Below, one piece after another: positions 1-5,265 of a stretch of DNA of 5,624 nt. Within the stretch, counting starts at the first letter, position 1. The number at the start of each line of letters is the position of its first letter. Made by a program: the position numbers and the translations under genes. The notes under the pieces are model-generated. The model did no database searches and was not told where the DNA came from. It saw nothing but the letters and a program-made list of their open reading frames with translations. Source of the stretch: Acetobacteraceae bacterium (GTDB lineage: Bacteria > Pseudomonadota > Alphaproteobacteria > Acetobacterales > Acetobacteraceae); the NCBI GenBank assembly GCA_030039695.1, contig JASHVB010000496.1, positions 1-5,624 on the forward strand, written 5' to 3'.

Positions 1-288
1 ACCAAAGACGAAATCCCTGACCCGCAGAACGTGCCGCTGTGGACCGAGGTCAACGGCAAACGCATGCAGAATGGCAGCACCAAGACGATGATCTTCGGCG
101 TGGTGAAACTGGTCAGCTACGTCAGTCACTTCATCACACTGCATGCGGGCGATGTGATCGCCACCGGCACGCCGCCCGGCGTCGGTTTGGGCGTCAAGCC
201 GAACCCGGTGTTCCTAAAAGTCGGGGACGTGATGCGGCTGTCGTGCGAGGGGCTCGGCGTTCAGACGCAGCGGGTCGTGGAAGGGTAA
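1..288 (+). CDS. Fumarylacetoacetate hydrolase (FAH) family protein, C-terminal part (5' truncated by window)
   Basis: The frame is open from base 1 to the TAA at 286-288 and gives 95 residues, so the start lies outside the window. Seen: an NG..MQ..ST..MIF block (residues about 18-32), then GDVIATGTPPGVG (50-62) and a final GD...EGLG.Q segment (75-88). These are the C-terminal hallmarks of the FAH fold, where the TGTPxGVG loop lines the active site next to a metal bound by acidic residues further upstream, which are not in this window. Family members hydrolyse or isomerise 2-oxo/diketo acids (fumarylpyruvate, acylpyruvates, 2-hydroxyhepta-2,4-diene-1,7-dioate) or decarboxylate oxaloacetate, in the cytosol. 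The exact reaction cannot be chosen from the C-terminus. A GTG at 31 could open a shorter reading, but homology continues upstream of it, so it is not the start. The gene converges on the TauD-like gene. Confidence 0.93.
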   Translation, partial: TKDEIPDPQNVPLWTEVNGKRMQNGSTKTMIFGVVKLVSYVSHFITLHAGDVIATGTPPGVGLGVKPNPVFLKVGDVMRLSCEGLGVQTQRVVEG

Positions 289-297
289 ACGCTCGTC

Positions 298-344
298 ATG
301 GCCGCTCAGGTCTGCGGGATTATCCTGGAGATTGCGGCGGCCAT
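298..344. repeat. 8-bp inverted repeat just after the FAH-family stop
   Basis: ATGGCCGC at 298-305 is matched exactly by GCGGCCAT at 337-344, with 31 nt between. It lies 9 bp after the FAH-family stop and a pyrimidine-rich stretch (CCTCTCCTTTCC) follows. It could form a 3'-end structure for that transcript, but the loop is long and there is no T-run, so it is not a canonical intrinsic terminator. Confidence 0.35.
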
Positions 345-463
345 CCTCTCCTTTCCGTGTGGACGACGATAAGACCTTGTGGTCCGAATCTGAAGTTCGC
401 ACCATCGTCCAGCACGCGCGCCTCTCGGTAAGTGGTTGATTCGACTCGGTGTCGGATGCCCGA

Positions 464-528
464 GGAATGCAGCGGACTTTGGAACCAGGACCGTAGATGG
501 CCGGCCCAAGACCGACCATGACGTGCCG
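464..528 (-). repeat. Degenerate dispersed repeat, 'MAGLxPAIH' type
   Basis: Read on the minus strand this noncoding stretch gives RHVMVGLGPAIYGPGSK. That closely resembles the string (HVMAGLVPAIHV..SK) produced when the common dispersed intergenic repeats of Rhizobiales and related alphaproteobacteria are translated. The core GGTCGGTCTTGGGCCGGCC at about 499-517 resembles the GC-rich palindromic core of such repeats. I recognise it by recall of the family's look, not by alignment. It is probably an old, decayed copy with no coding role. Confidence 0.4.
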
Positions 529-531
529 AGG

Positions 532-547
532 CCCCCGAAATTGGGGG
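532..547. other. Short GC hairpin between convergent genes
   Basis: CCCCC (532-536) and GGGGG (543-547) flank GAAATT, giving a compact 5-bp GC stem that an A-T and a G-T pair could extend. It sits between the stops of two convergent genes, where a bidirectional terminator would be useful. Neither strand has a T-run after it, so an intrinsic terminator is only a weak possibility. Confidence 0.3.
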
Positions 548-646
548 TGATCAGCCGGGTGAAAGTCAAGATCATCGTCCGTCAACGTTCCAACTCCGGC
601 CGGTGCCAGCATCGCGTCTGGGCCGTCCCCTCGTGCAGCCACCCAG

Positions 647-1501
647 TTATTCCGCTGCGAGCTGACCCGCTTCGGCAAAATCCTTTATCGACACACGCCA
701 ATGTATGCGATCCTCGTGCGGCGGATAATCGCCTGCCGCGCGATGATACGAACACCGGTTATCCCAGATGACGATATCGCCGACCCGCCACTTGTGGCGG
801 TACTCCGCGCCCGGTTGGATCATCCGCCCTGTCAGCTCCTCTATCAGGTCGTTGGCCTCTGCTTCCTCTATGCCCTCGATCGAAACGATCTTGCCGGGAT
901 CAAAGTACAGTGCCTTTCGCCCGGTTTCCGGATGCGTCCGGACGATGGGATGGAACACCGGCTTCCAGTCGCGGTCTTCTTCGTTCAGCAGCGCCTGTGC
1001 TTTCCGCCGTCCGCCATAAGTGAAGCCACCGACCAGACCGGCCAGCCGTGTCTTCAACCGTTCCGGCAGCGCGTCGTAGGCGGCATACATGCTGGCGAAC
1101 AGCGTGTCGCCGCCGCTACTGGGGATCGCGAGTCCGTAAAGCTGAGTGGCTTTGAACGGCACCACGTCATAAGCCCCGTCAGTGTGCCAGCCTTCCGCAC
1201 CGCGGCGATAAATTGCCTGGTTCAACGTCCCGTCGGCGCTGAACTTGTTGATGCCTAGCAAAGTGATTTCCGGAACCTCTGGATGGCGCGTGCTCTTCGA
1301 GGGATGCGGCACAACGGTGCCGAATCGGCAGCTGTAACGCAGGAAGTCCTGTATCGTGAGCTCCTGATCGCGTACCACCAGCACGTTGCAGTCAAGCCAG
1401 GCTTGATAGATCGGTGCAAAGCCCGCGTCGTCCAGCGCCGTCACATCGACGCCGGTGACCTCGACGCCGATCTGCCGTCCCATGCGGCGAATTTGCACCA
1501 T
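647..1501 (-). CDS. TauD/TfdA family 2-oxoglutarate/Fe(II)-dependent dioxygenase
   Basis: The product has 284 residues, the usual length for TauD-like enzymes, and is predicted cytosolic with no signal peptide. The family couples oxidative decarboxylation of 2-oxoglutarate to hydroxylation of a small substrate, often releasing sulfite, an aldehyde or an alcohol. Seen: the iron triad H106-x-D108 (WHTDGAYD) and H253 (DNRCSYHRA), with R265 (RIHWR) in the place of the 2-oxoglutarate-binding Arg. R269 sits where taurine dioxygenase has its sulfonate-binding Arg. RTHPETGRKALYF (188-200) and GGDTLFASM (130-138) are typical of the TauD branch. The start was chosen at the ATG read from 1501 because AGGAGG lies 8 nt upstream (1510-1515, minus strand) and homology begins there. 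The same frame stays open far upstream, antisense to the next gene, but that part is not coding-like. It is divergent from the oxygenase/NodB operon across 126 bp, which suggests shared control. The substrate is unknown. Confidence 0.96.
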   Translation of the reverse strand: MVQIRRMGRQIGVEVTGVDVTALDDAGFAPIYQAWLDCNVLVVRDQELTIQDFLRYSCRFGTVVPHPSKSTRHPEVPEITLLGINKFSADGTLNQAIYRRGAEGWHTDGAYDVVPFKATQLYGLAIPSSGGDTLFASMYAAYDALPERLKTRLAGLVGGFTYGGRRKAQALLNEEDRDWKPVFHPIVRTHPETGRKALYFDPGKIVSIEGIEEAEANDLIEELTGRMIQPGAEYRHKWRVGDIVIWDNRCSYHRAAGDYPPHEDRIHWRVSIKDFAEAGQLAAE

Positions 1502-1572
1502 CGGTGTTTCCTCCTGTCCCTGCGCTGCCCTAACGTGGCCCGAATGGCGGTGCCTGTCGAGACCGCCTGTCG

Positions 1573-1600
1573 TTGCGCCGGGCCCCGCATTCCTTATAGT
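1573..1600 (+). promoter_or_regulatory. Candidate sigma70-type promoter for the IPNS-like/NodB operon
   Basis: TTGCGC (1573-1578), a 16-bp spacer and TATAGT (1595-1600) match the bacterial -35/-10 pattern in the most important positions. Initiation would fall near 1606, leaving a leader of roughly 20 nt with the GGAG at 1617-1620. No transcription data are available; this is pattern matching only. Confidence 0.45.
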
Positions 1601-1616
1601 CCGGACCAACCCATTC

Positions 1617-1620
1617 GGAG
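1617..1620 (+). promoter_or_regulatory. RBS deciding the start of the IPNS-like gene
   Basis: GGAG ends 7 nt before the ATG at 1628. This supports that ATG over the longer in-frame reading, which would run back across the divergent promoter into the TauD-like gene. Confidence 0.6.
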
Positions 1621-1627
1621 CAACGCC

Positions 1628-2671
1628 ATGCACTTGTTCCAGAGGAACGCAGTGAAGGACTTCGAGGCGGCCGCCGCCATCATCCCGGTCGTCGACTACG
1701 GCCCCTATTTCGCCGGCGAACCGGGCGCTCTGCAGCGCCTCGCGCAGGATGTGCGCCACGCCTGCGAGAACATCGGCTTCTTCTACGCACTGAACAACGG
1801 CGTGCCGCAGGACATTATCGACCGCGGCTTTGCTGCCTCTCGTCGCTTTCATGCACTGCCGCTGGCAGAAAAACTGATGCTGCGGTTGAACCAGAACAAC
1901 ATCGGCTACATGCCGATGAACGCTTCGGTGCAAGCGGCGTCGACGGTGCACAAGGCTACCAAGCCGAACCAGAACGAGAGCTTCTTCATCAGTCACGATC
2001 GGGCCGCCGACCACCCTGACGTGCTCGCCGGCACCCCGCTGCGCGGTCGCAATCAGTGGCCCGACAGCTTGCCCGGACTCCGCGACGATATGAACGCGTA
2101 TTTCCACGCGCTCAACGCGATGTGCGAGCGCATGCTGCCCGCCTTCGCGGTGGCACTGGACATGCCGGCGGACTTCTTCAGACCGTTCTTCGGCAATGAG
2201 TGCCATGCCAATCTGCGCTTTCTGCACTACCCACCACAGGAAGACAGAAGCGAGAACACCTTCGGTACCGCGCCGCATACCGACAACAGCTTTATGACCG
2301 CACTGGCGCGCACTGATGTGCCTGGACTGGCGATCCGCCTGCCCTCCGGTGAATGGTTCCCGCCGCCGGTGATTCCCGGCACGTTCCTGATCAACCTCGG
2401 CAACATCATGCGGCGCTGGTCAAACAACCGGTTCCTCTCCACCCCACACGGCGTGATCAACGAGTCCGGCAACGACCGCTACTCGATTGCCTATTTCCAC
2501 AGCCCAGACCCAAACGTCATGATCGAGTGCCTGCCGAGCTGCGTTGCCGCCAGCAATCCGCCGCAGTATCCGCCGGCGCTGTACCGCGATCTCGTGCTGG
2601 AGTTTTACCGGAGCAACTACTTCCACCAGAAAGGCCACGATTCCGAGGCGGCCAAGATGGCAGCGGAATGA
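1628..2671 (+). CDS. Isopenicillin N synthase family 2-oxoglutarate/Fe(II) oxygenase
   Basis: The product has 347 residues, normal for this family, and is predicted cytosolic. Seen: an N-terminal DIOX_N-like domain (about 18-130) with IPVVDYGPYF and ENIGFFYALNNGVP (residues 47-60), then the 2OG-Fe(II) oxygenase jelly-roll domain (about 190-300). Iron ligands are H217 and D219 (APHTDNSF) and H274 (STPHGVIN). R284-x-S286 (RYSIAYF) is the RxS motif that binds the 2-oxoglutarate carboxylate. LRFLHYPP and LLxNLG-like (FLINLGNI) segments are also typical. Family members hydroxylate, desaturate or cyclise small molecules, and bacterial homologues often sit in catabolic operons, so antibiotic synthesis should not be assumed. 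The ATG at 1628 fits both the RBS and the start of homology. It is the first gene of a tight operon: its TGA overlaps the next ATG as ATGA. The substrate cannot be inferred from sequence alone. Confidence 0.95.
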   Translation: MHLFQRNAVKDFEAAAAIIPVVDYGPYFAGEPGALQRLAQDVRHACENIGFFYALNNGVPQDIIDRGFAASRRFHALPLAEKLMLRLNQNNIGYMPMNASVQAASTVHKATKPNQNESFFISHDRAADHPDVLAGTPLRGRNQWPDSLPGLRDDMNAYFHALNAMCERMLPAFAVALDMPADFFRPFFGNECHANLRFLHYPPQEDRSENTFGTAPHTDNSFMTALARTDVPGLAIRLPSGEWFPPPVIPGTFLINLGNIMRRWSNNRFLSTPHGVINESGNDRYSIAYFHSPDPNVMIECLPSCVAASNPPQYPPALYRDLVLEFYRSNYFHQKGHDSEAAKMAAE

Positions 2672-3549
2672 GCAGCACCGCACAGGAGATTGACGAGCTC
2701 GTCGCCGTCGCACGTAAACACGACGCGCAGCATCAGTTCATCCCATCGATCACCTGGCCGAACGGCACTCGCATCGCCGTCAACCTGACCGTCGATTTCG
2801 ACGCGATGCTGCTGCGCCGTCTATTGAACGAACCTCCGGCACAGCTCGCCAAAGGTGAATTCGGCGGCCGGGTTGGCATCTGGCGGCTGCTCGAGCTGTT
2901 CGCCTCGCACGACGTGAAGGCGACGATCTTCACCCCGGGCCGCATCTGCGAGCTGTATCCTCGGGCCGTACGCGCGGCCGCGCTCGCTGGGCATGAAATC
3001 GCCGACCACATGTGGGAACATCGAGTACCGACCGAACCCGCGCTGGAAGAAGACCATTTGCGGAAGACCGCGACGGCACTAGAACGCACCGCCGGCCGCC
3101 GCCCGGTTGGCACGCGCAGCAACCACTCGCGCGCACTGCTGAAACGCGAAGGCTTCGTGTACACCTCCGGCGACTCGGCAGCGCACTTGCCGTACTATCA
3201 GCGGGACGATGCGCTCGGCAGTGGCATGATCAACCTGCCGTTCCACTACGCGATCGACGACGCAATGTTCTATAGTTTCGCCTGGCTCGGCAGCAACAAC
3301 TCGGCGCAGCGTATCACCGATCCATACCGCGTGTCGGACATGTGGTGGTCGGCGTTCTGGCAGCAATACCAGACCGGTGGTTATCTGAACATCGTGATGC
3401 ACCCGTTCGTATCTGGGCGCGCGTTGCGCACCGCGATGATGGATCGGCTGATCGCGCGCATGAAGTCACTGCCGGGCGTGTGGTTCGCCACCTGCGAGGA
3501 AGTCGCACGCCATTGCCTCACCACCTGCCCACCGCCTGACGGCTGGTGA
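2668..3549 (+). CDS. Polysaccharide deacetylase (NodB-fold, PuuE-like) family hydrolase 1
   Basis: The product has 293 residues and no signal peptide or membrane segment, so it is probably cytosolic. It starts with WPNGTRIAVNLTVDFDA (30-46), the layout of the HpPgdA/PuuE branch of carbohydrate esterase family 4. Likely catalytic residues: D43 as base; D45, H114 and H118 (ADHMWEH) as metal triad; R150 (RPVGTRS) as motif 3; H245 (VMHPF) as motif 5. GRVGIWRLLELFASHDVKAT and LPGVWFATCEEVARH also fit that branch. The usual late Asp-Asp-x-Pro segment reads A172-H173-L-P175 here. The fold removes acetyl groups from amino sugars or, in PuuE, opens the cyclic ureide allantoin. With a cytosolic location and oxygenase neighbours, a small-molecule C-N hydrolase is more likely than a cell-wall deacetylase. 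The start ATG (2668) overlaps the upstream TGA and has no clear RBS, which suggests translational coupling. Confidence 0.92.
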   Translation: MSSTAQEIDELVAVARKHDAQHQFIPSITWPNGTRIAVNLTVDFDAMLLRRLLNEPPAQLAKGEFGGRVGIWRLLELFASHDVKATIFTPGRICELYPRAVRAAALAGHEIADHMWEHRVPTEPALEEDHLRKTATALERTAGRRPVGTRSNHSRALLKREGFVYTSGDSAAHLPYYQRDDALGSGMINLPFHYAIDDAMFYSFAWLGSNNSAQRITDPYRVSDMWWSAFWQQYQTGGYLNIVMHPFVSGRALRTAMMDRLIARMKSLPGVWFATCEEVARHCLTTCPPPDGW

Positions 3550-3553
3550 AAGG
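3549..3553 (+). promoter_or_regulatory. RBS favouring ATG 3562 for the second NodB-fold gene
   Basis: AAAGG begins on the last base of the upstream stop codon and ends 8 nt before the ATG at 3562. The in-frame GTG at 3559 is only 5 nt away, so ATG is preferred; the difference is one residue. Confidence 0.5.
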
Positions 3554-3561
3554 TTCCCGTG

Positions 3562-4491
3562 ATGCCGTGGAAAAACCGTTACACCATCTCCGACGAAGTC
3601 AGCATCGTCGACAGCGACGTGCGCTGGCCGAACGGCAACCGCTGTTGCGTGTTGATTACTGTCGACCTCAGCGTCGCATCCGGACCCGCAGGTATCCGCG
3701 CCAGCGACCTCGCCAGTCCCGCCGCGCAGTTCGCCGCGCATGACGGGCTGACCAACATCCTGGAAACGCTGCAGTACCACGGCCTGCACGCAACATTCGC
3801 TGTGCCGGCCGTGATGGCCCGCATCTACGGCGATCGGCTGCGCGAGATCGGTGGCGCAGGACACGAGATCGCCGCGGAAGGCCTGCGTCATGAGGATGTC
3901 AGTACCTTGTCACGCGAAGACGAATGGGAGCGCCTGATAGTCACGACCCAGATCCTAACTGAAGTAACAGGCAAGCGACCGAGGGGGTGGTTCTCTCTGC
4001 CTCGGCGGGACGACCCGTTCGCCGGAGGCACGATCGGTCCGCATACGATCGACCTGCTGATCGACGCGGGGTACGAGTATTTTGGCAACGGGCTCGCTGA
4101 CGACGCACCGCATCACTGGGTCAGCGATTTCACCTCACGCCGGTCGATCCTGACACTACCTTATTATTATCATTTCGACGATCAATTCTTTCTGCTCTTT
4201 CCGCGCAAAGGCACAGGTCTGGAGAACGCCGATATGTTGTCTCGCAATTGGCACGCCGAATTCGATGCGCAGTACAAGCGCGGCCGATGCTTTCACATGA
4301 CGCTGCATCCGCAAGGCAGCGGCTGGGCAAACCGGCTGCAGCTCTTGCAAGTGTTCCTCTCACACATGCGCGGGTTCCCTGGAGTGTGGAATCCGACCGG
4401 CGCAGAGTGCGCTCGTCACTGGCGCACGGTTTCACCGGAACCGCATCTCGAAGCGTCGATCTGGCAGGATTATCCGGGCAGTTTGAGCTGA
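3562..4491 (+). CDS. Polysaccharide deacetylase-like (NodB-fold) protein 2 with degenerate metal site
   Basis: The product has 309 residues and no signal peptide. It is a paralogue of the preceding protein, sharing the WPNG..(A/C)V..TVD opening (22-35), GHEIA (100-104), an LP(Y/F) segment, LHP (248-250) and FPGVW...AECARHW (272-287). The candidate base D35 is present (TVDLS). The metal ligand after it is S37 instead of Asp; the first metal His is replaced by E106 (GHEIAAEGLRH), leaving H110; and the motif-3 Arg is F144 (GWFS). It keeps D180-D181-x-P183 (LADDAP), as in PuuE-type proteins. Normal zinc-dependent deacetylase chemistry is therefore unlikely. It may be a metal-independent hydrolase, as reported for PuuE although with different substitutions, or a non-catalytic partner of the upstream protein. 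It starts 12 bp after the upstream stop and is the last gene of the operon. The frame is intact, so this is not simple pseudogene decay. Confidence 0.9.
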   Translation: MPWKNRYTISDEVSIVDSDVRWPNGNRCCVLITVDLSVASGPAGIRASDLASPAAQFAAHDGLTNILETLQYHGLHATFAVPAVMARIYGDRLREIGGAGHEIAAEGLRHEDVSTLSREDEWERLIVTTQILTEVTGKRPRGWFSLPRRDDPFAGGTIGPHTIDLLIDAGYEYFGNGLADDAPHHWVSDFTSRRSILTLPYYYHFDDQFFLLFPRKGTGLENADMLSRNWHAEFDAQYKRGRCFHMTLHPQGSGWANRLQLLQVFLSHMRGFPGVWNPTGAECARHWRTVSPEPHLEASIWQDYPGSLS

Positions 4492-4506
4492 GCCGCCCTT
4501 GCCGCG

Positions 4507-4598
4507 GTCATTGCAGCGAGGGTGGCCACGAACCACCGAACAGTTTCGCGACCCAGCCCGCCAGGATATCGCTTCGTCACTGCGCTTCGCGCAATGAC
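4507..4598 (-). repeat. Palindrome-ended dispersed repeat, 'RHCERSDEAIS' type
   Basis: GTCATTGC (4507-4514) and GCAATGAC (4591-4598) are perfect 8-bp terminal inverted repeats of a 92-bp unit. On the minus strand the right half reads CATTGCGCGAAGCGCAGTG and then GACGAAGCGAT, giving CHCAKRSDEAIS, nearly the string produced by the very common GTCATTGCGAG...GAAGCAATCC repeats of alphaproteobacteria. An inner GGTGG (4521-4525)/CCACC (4533-4537) pair adds a second small hairpin. It begins 15 bp after the stop of the second NodB-fold gene, so it may also act as a 3'-end structure of that operon's mRNA. Family membership is by recall, not alignment. Confidence 0.7.
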
Positions 4599-4731
4599 AG
4601 CAACAGCAGTTCACCACTGCCTTGGCCTTATGTACCGCGACCAATTTTGATGTACAGCGGCGACAGGTGAGACCGCACATGCGCTCGCGTGCCTGCCGCC
4701 GAAGCCGCGGATTGCCGAGGCGCGGTGTACT

Positions 4732-4778
4732 TCGCACCAGATGGGAGTTGACTGGGCTACGGCCTCGCACCGGATGGG
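4732..4778 (+). repeat. Short direct repeat, 14 bp, 33-bp period
   Basis: TCGCACCAGATGGG (4732-4745) recurs as TCGCACCGGATGGG (4765-4778), 13 of 14 bases alike. There are only two copies, so it may be chance or a small local duplication. No function is suggested. Confidence 0.35.
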
Positions 4779-5058
4779 CGATCGGCACGCGCGCTACTTG
4801 GCGCATCGGCGCAGTCAGAACCACATATCGAACTGGCTATTCGATCCTGCATGGCACTAACGCTCATTGCGGCGAGACGCTGCATCTGCGGCGAGCGGTG
4901 TCTGCGCATCAGCTGGTGGCGCTCACGCAGAAGGACGTGCCGCCGTCGGCGCAGTTCGGTGCCGCAGCCTGATGCCGGCGCAGACCCGGCCACGCTACGA
5001 GGCGGTTCCGTTACGCTTTGCAGCCAGACGAGGACAATCCGCTGGTGAACCAGATAGT

Positions 5059-5092
5059 GACACCCTCCCGGTGACCGGACACCAGGAGGGTC
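5059..5092. other. Strong 11-bp stem hairpin
   Basis: CCCTCCCGGTG (5063-5073) pairs with CACCAGGAGGG (5080-5090) with one mismatch and a 6-nt loop (ACCGGA). The arms extend to GA...TC at 5059-5060 and 5091-5092 with two bases bulged. Neither strand has a T-run after it, so it is not a classic intrinsic terminator. It could be a factor-dependent 3' structure or part of the adjoining repeat. Confidence 0.5.
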
Positions 5093-5104
5093 AGACCACC
5101 CAAT

Positions 5105-5145
5105 CGCGGCCGGGTTTGTCCCTGCCATGCCCGCCTTCGCCGCAC
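5105..5145 (-). repeat. Degenerate dispersed repeat, 'AGMAGTxPA' type
   Basis: The segment GGCCGGGTTTGTCCCTGCC (5108-5126) followed by ATGCCCGCCTTCGCCGC resembles the common alphaproteobacterial repeat core GGCCGGGCTTGTCCCGGCC. On the minus strand it reads RAAKAGMAGTNPAA, close to the familiar translated string AGMAGTSPAMT. GGCCGGG and CCCTGCC can pair, with one mismatch, around a TTTGT loop. It is a second repeat in the same spacer. Recognition is by recall, not alignment. Confidence 0.5.
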
Positions 5146-5265
5146 GGATAAAGCACAAACAGACGCGCGTGGCCGCCGCCAGGTTGGCGATGACGGCCTC
5201 GCAGGTTGCCACCGGCGCGTGTCAGTGGTCCGATCCGTCGTGACCCCACCGCACACGACAATGCC

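Larger units (their letters stand above)
289..646. other. Intergenic region between convergent genes; no convincing gene
   Basis: These 358 bp separate the FAH-family stop from the stop of the minus-strand TauD-like gene. Frames open on both strands here have no recognisable domain and mostly run into the flanking genes. A 24-codon frame (298-372, MAAQVCGIILEIAAAILSFP...) is hydrophobic but has no RBS and is probably chance. What can be seen is an 8-bp inverted repeat, a GC hairpin at 532-547 and a degenerate dispersed-repeat-like segment at about 464-528. Confidence 0.7.
1502..1627. promoter_or_regulatory. Divergent control region between the two oxygenase genes
   Basis: These 126 bp lie between the start codons of the TauD-like gene (-) and the IPNS-like gene (+). 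They hold both ribosome binding sites, a candidate rightward promoter and nested repeats. CCGAATGG (1540-1547) is matched by CCATTCGG (1611-1618) on the far side of the promoter. GGCGGT (1546-1551) is matched by ACCGCC (1562-1567). GCCTGTCG occurs twice directly, at 1552-1559 and 1565-1572, ending just before the -35. On the minus strand TATAAG (about 1594-1599) could serve as a leftward -10, overlapping the rightward one, but its best -35 is 19 bp away. Such symmetry is typical of operator sites, but no regulator gene is in the window to pair with it. Confidence 0.55.
4492..5265. other. 774-bp intergenic region, repeat-rich, no convincing gene
   Basis: Several frames stay open for 60-150 codons on both strands, as expected in GC-rich DNA. 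None shows a domain, a good RBS or a natural composition; most are Arg/Cys-rich. The longest plus frame is 4622-4972, from a TTG. Read past its TGA, it continues as RRFRYALQPDEDNPLVNQI to another stop at about 5073, which could be a trace of decayed coding sequence, but I cannot name a parent gene. The region holds dispersed repeats at both ends and a strong hairpin, so it probably marks a break between the upstream operon and the hydantoinase gene. Confidence 0.6.

Noticed and set aside
298..372. 24-residue hydrophobic small frame after the FAH-family gene
   Set aside because: There is no Shine-Dalgarno site and the inverted repeat overlaps its start; a chance frame is more likely.
532..547. 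Rho-independent terminator between the convergent genes
   Set aside because: The stem is only about 5 bp and no T-run follows on either strand.
214..678. 154-codon minus-strand frame across the first spacer
   Set aside because: It overlaps both flanking genes, and its only recognisable string is a dispersed-repeat translation.
1283..1627. N-terminal extension of the IPNS-like protein
   Set aside because: It would overlap the TauD-like gene and the divergent promoter; the RBS and family length support ATG 1628.
1502..2278. Long minus-strand open frame upstream of the TauD-like start, antisense to the IPNS-like gene
   Set aside because: It has no homology-like content; family homology and the AGGAGG site both begin at 1501. 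It is a GC-rich antisense shadow of a real gene.
2353..2667. N-terminal extension of the first NodB-fold protein
   Set aside because: The extension is Arg/Pro-rich out-of-frame reading of the IPNS-like gene; the ATGA overlap at 2668 and normal family length fix the start.
4432..4824. 130-codon minus-strand frame over the second NodB-fold gene's end and the spacer
   Set aside because: It contains the repeat string CHCAKRSDEAIS and runs antisense into a real gene; no domain is seen.
4757..5212. 151-codon minus-strand frame in the second spacer
   Set aside because: It is Arg/Cys/Ser-rich, includes the AGMAGTNPAA repeat string, and has no domain or convincing RBS.
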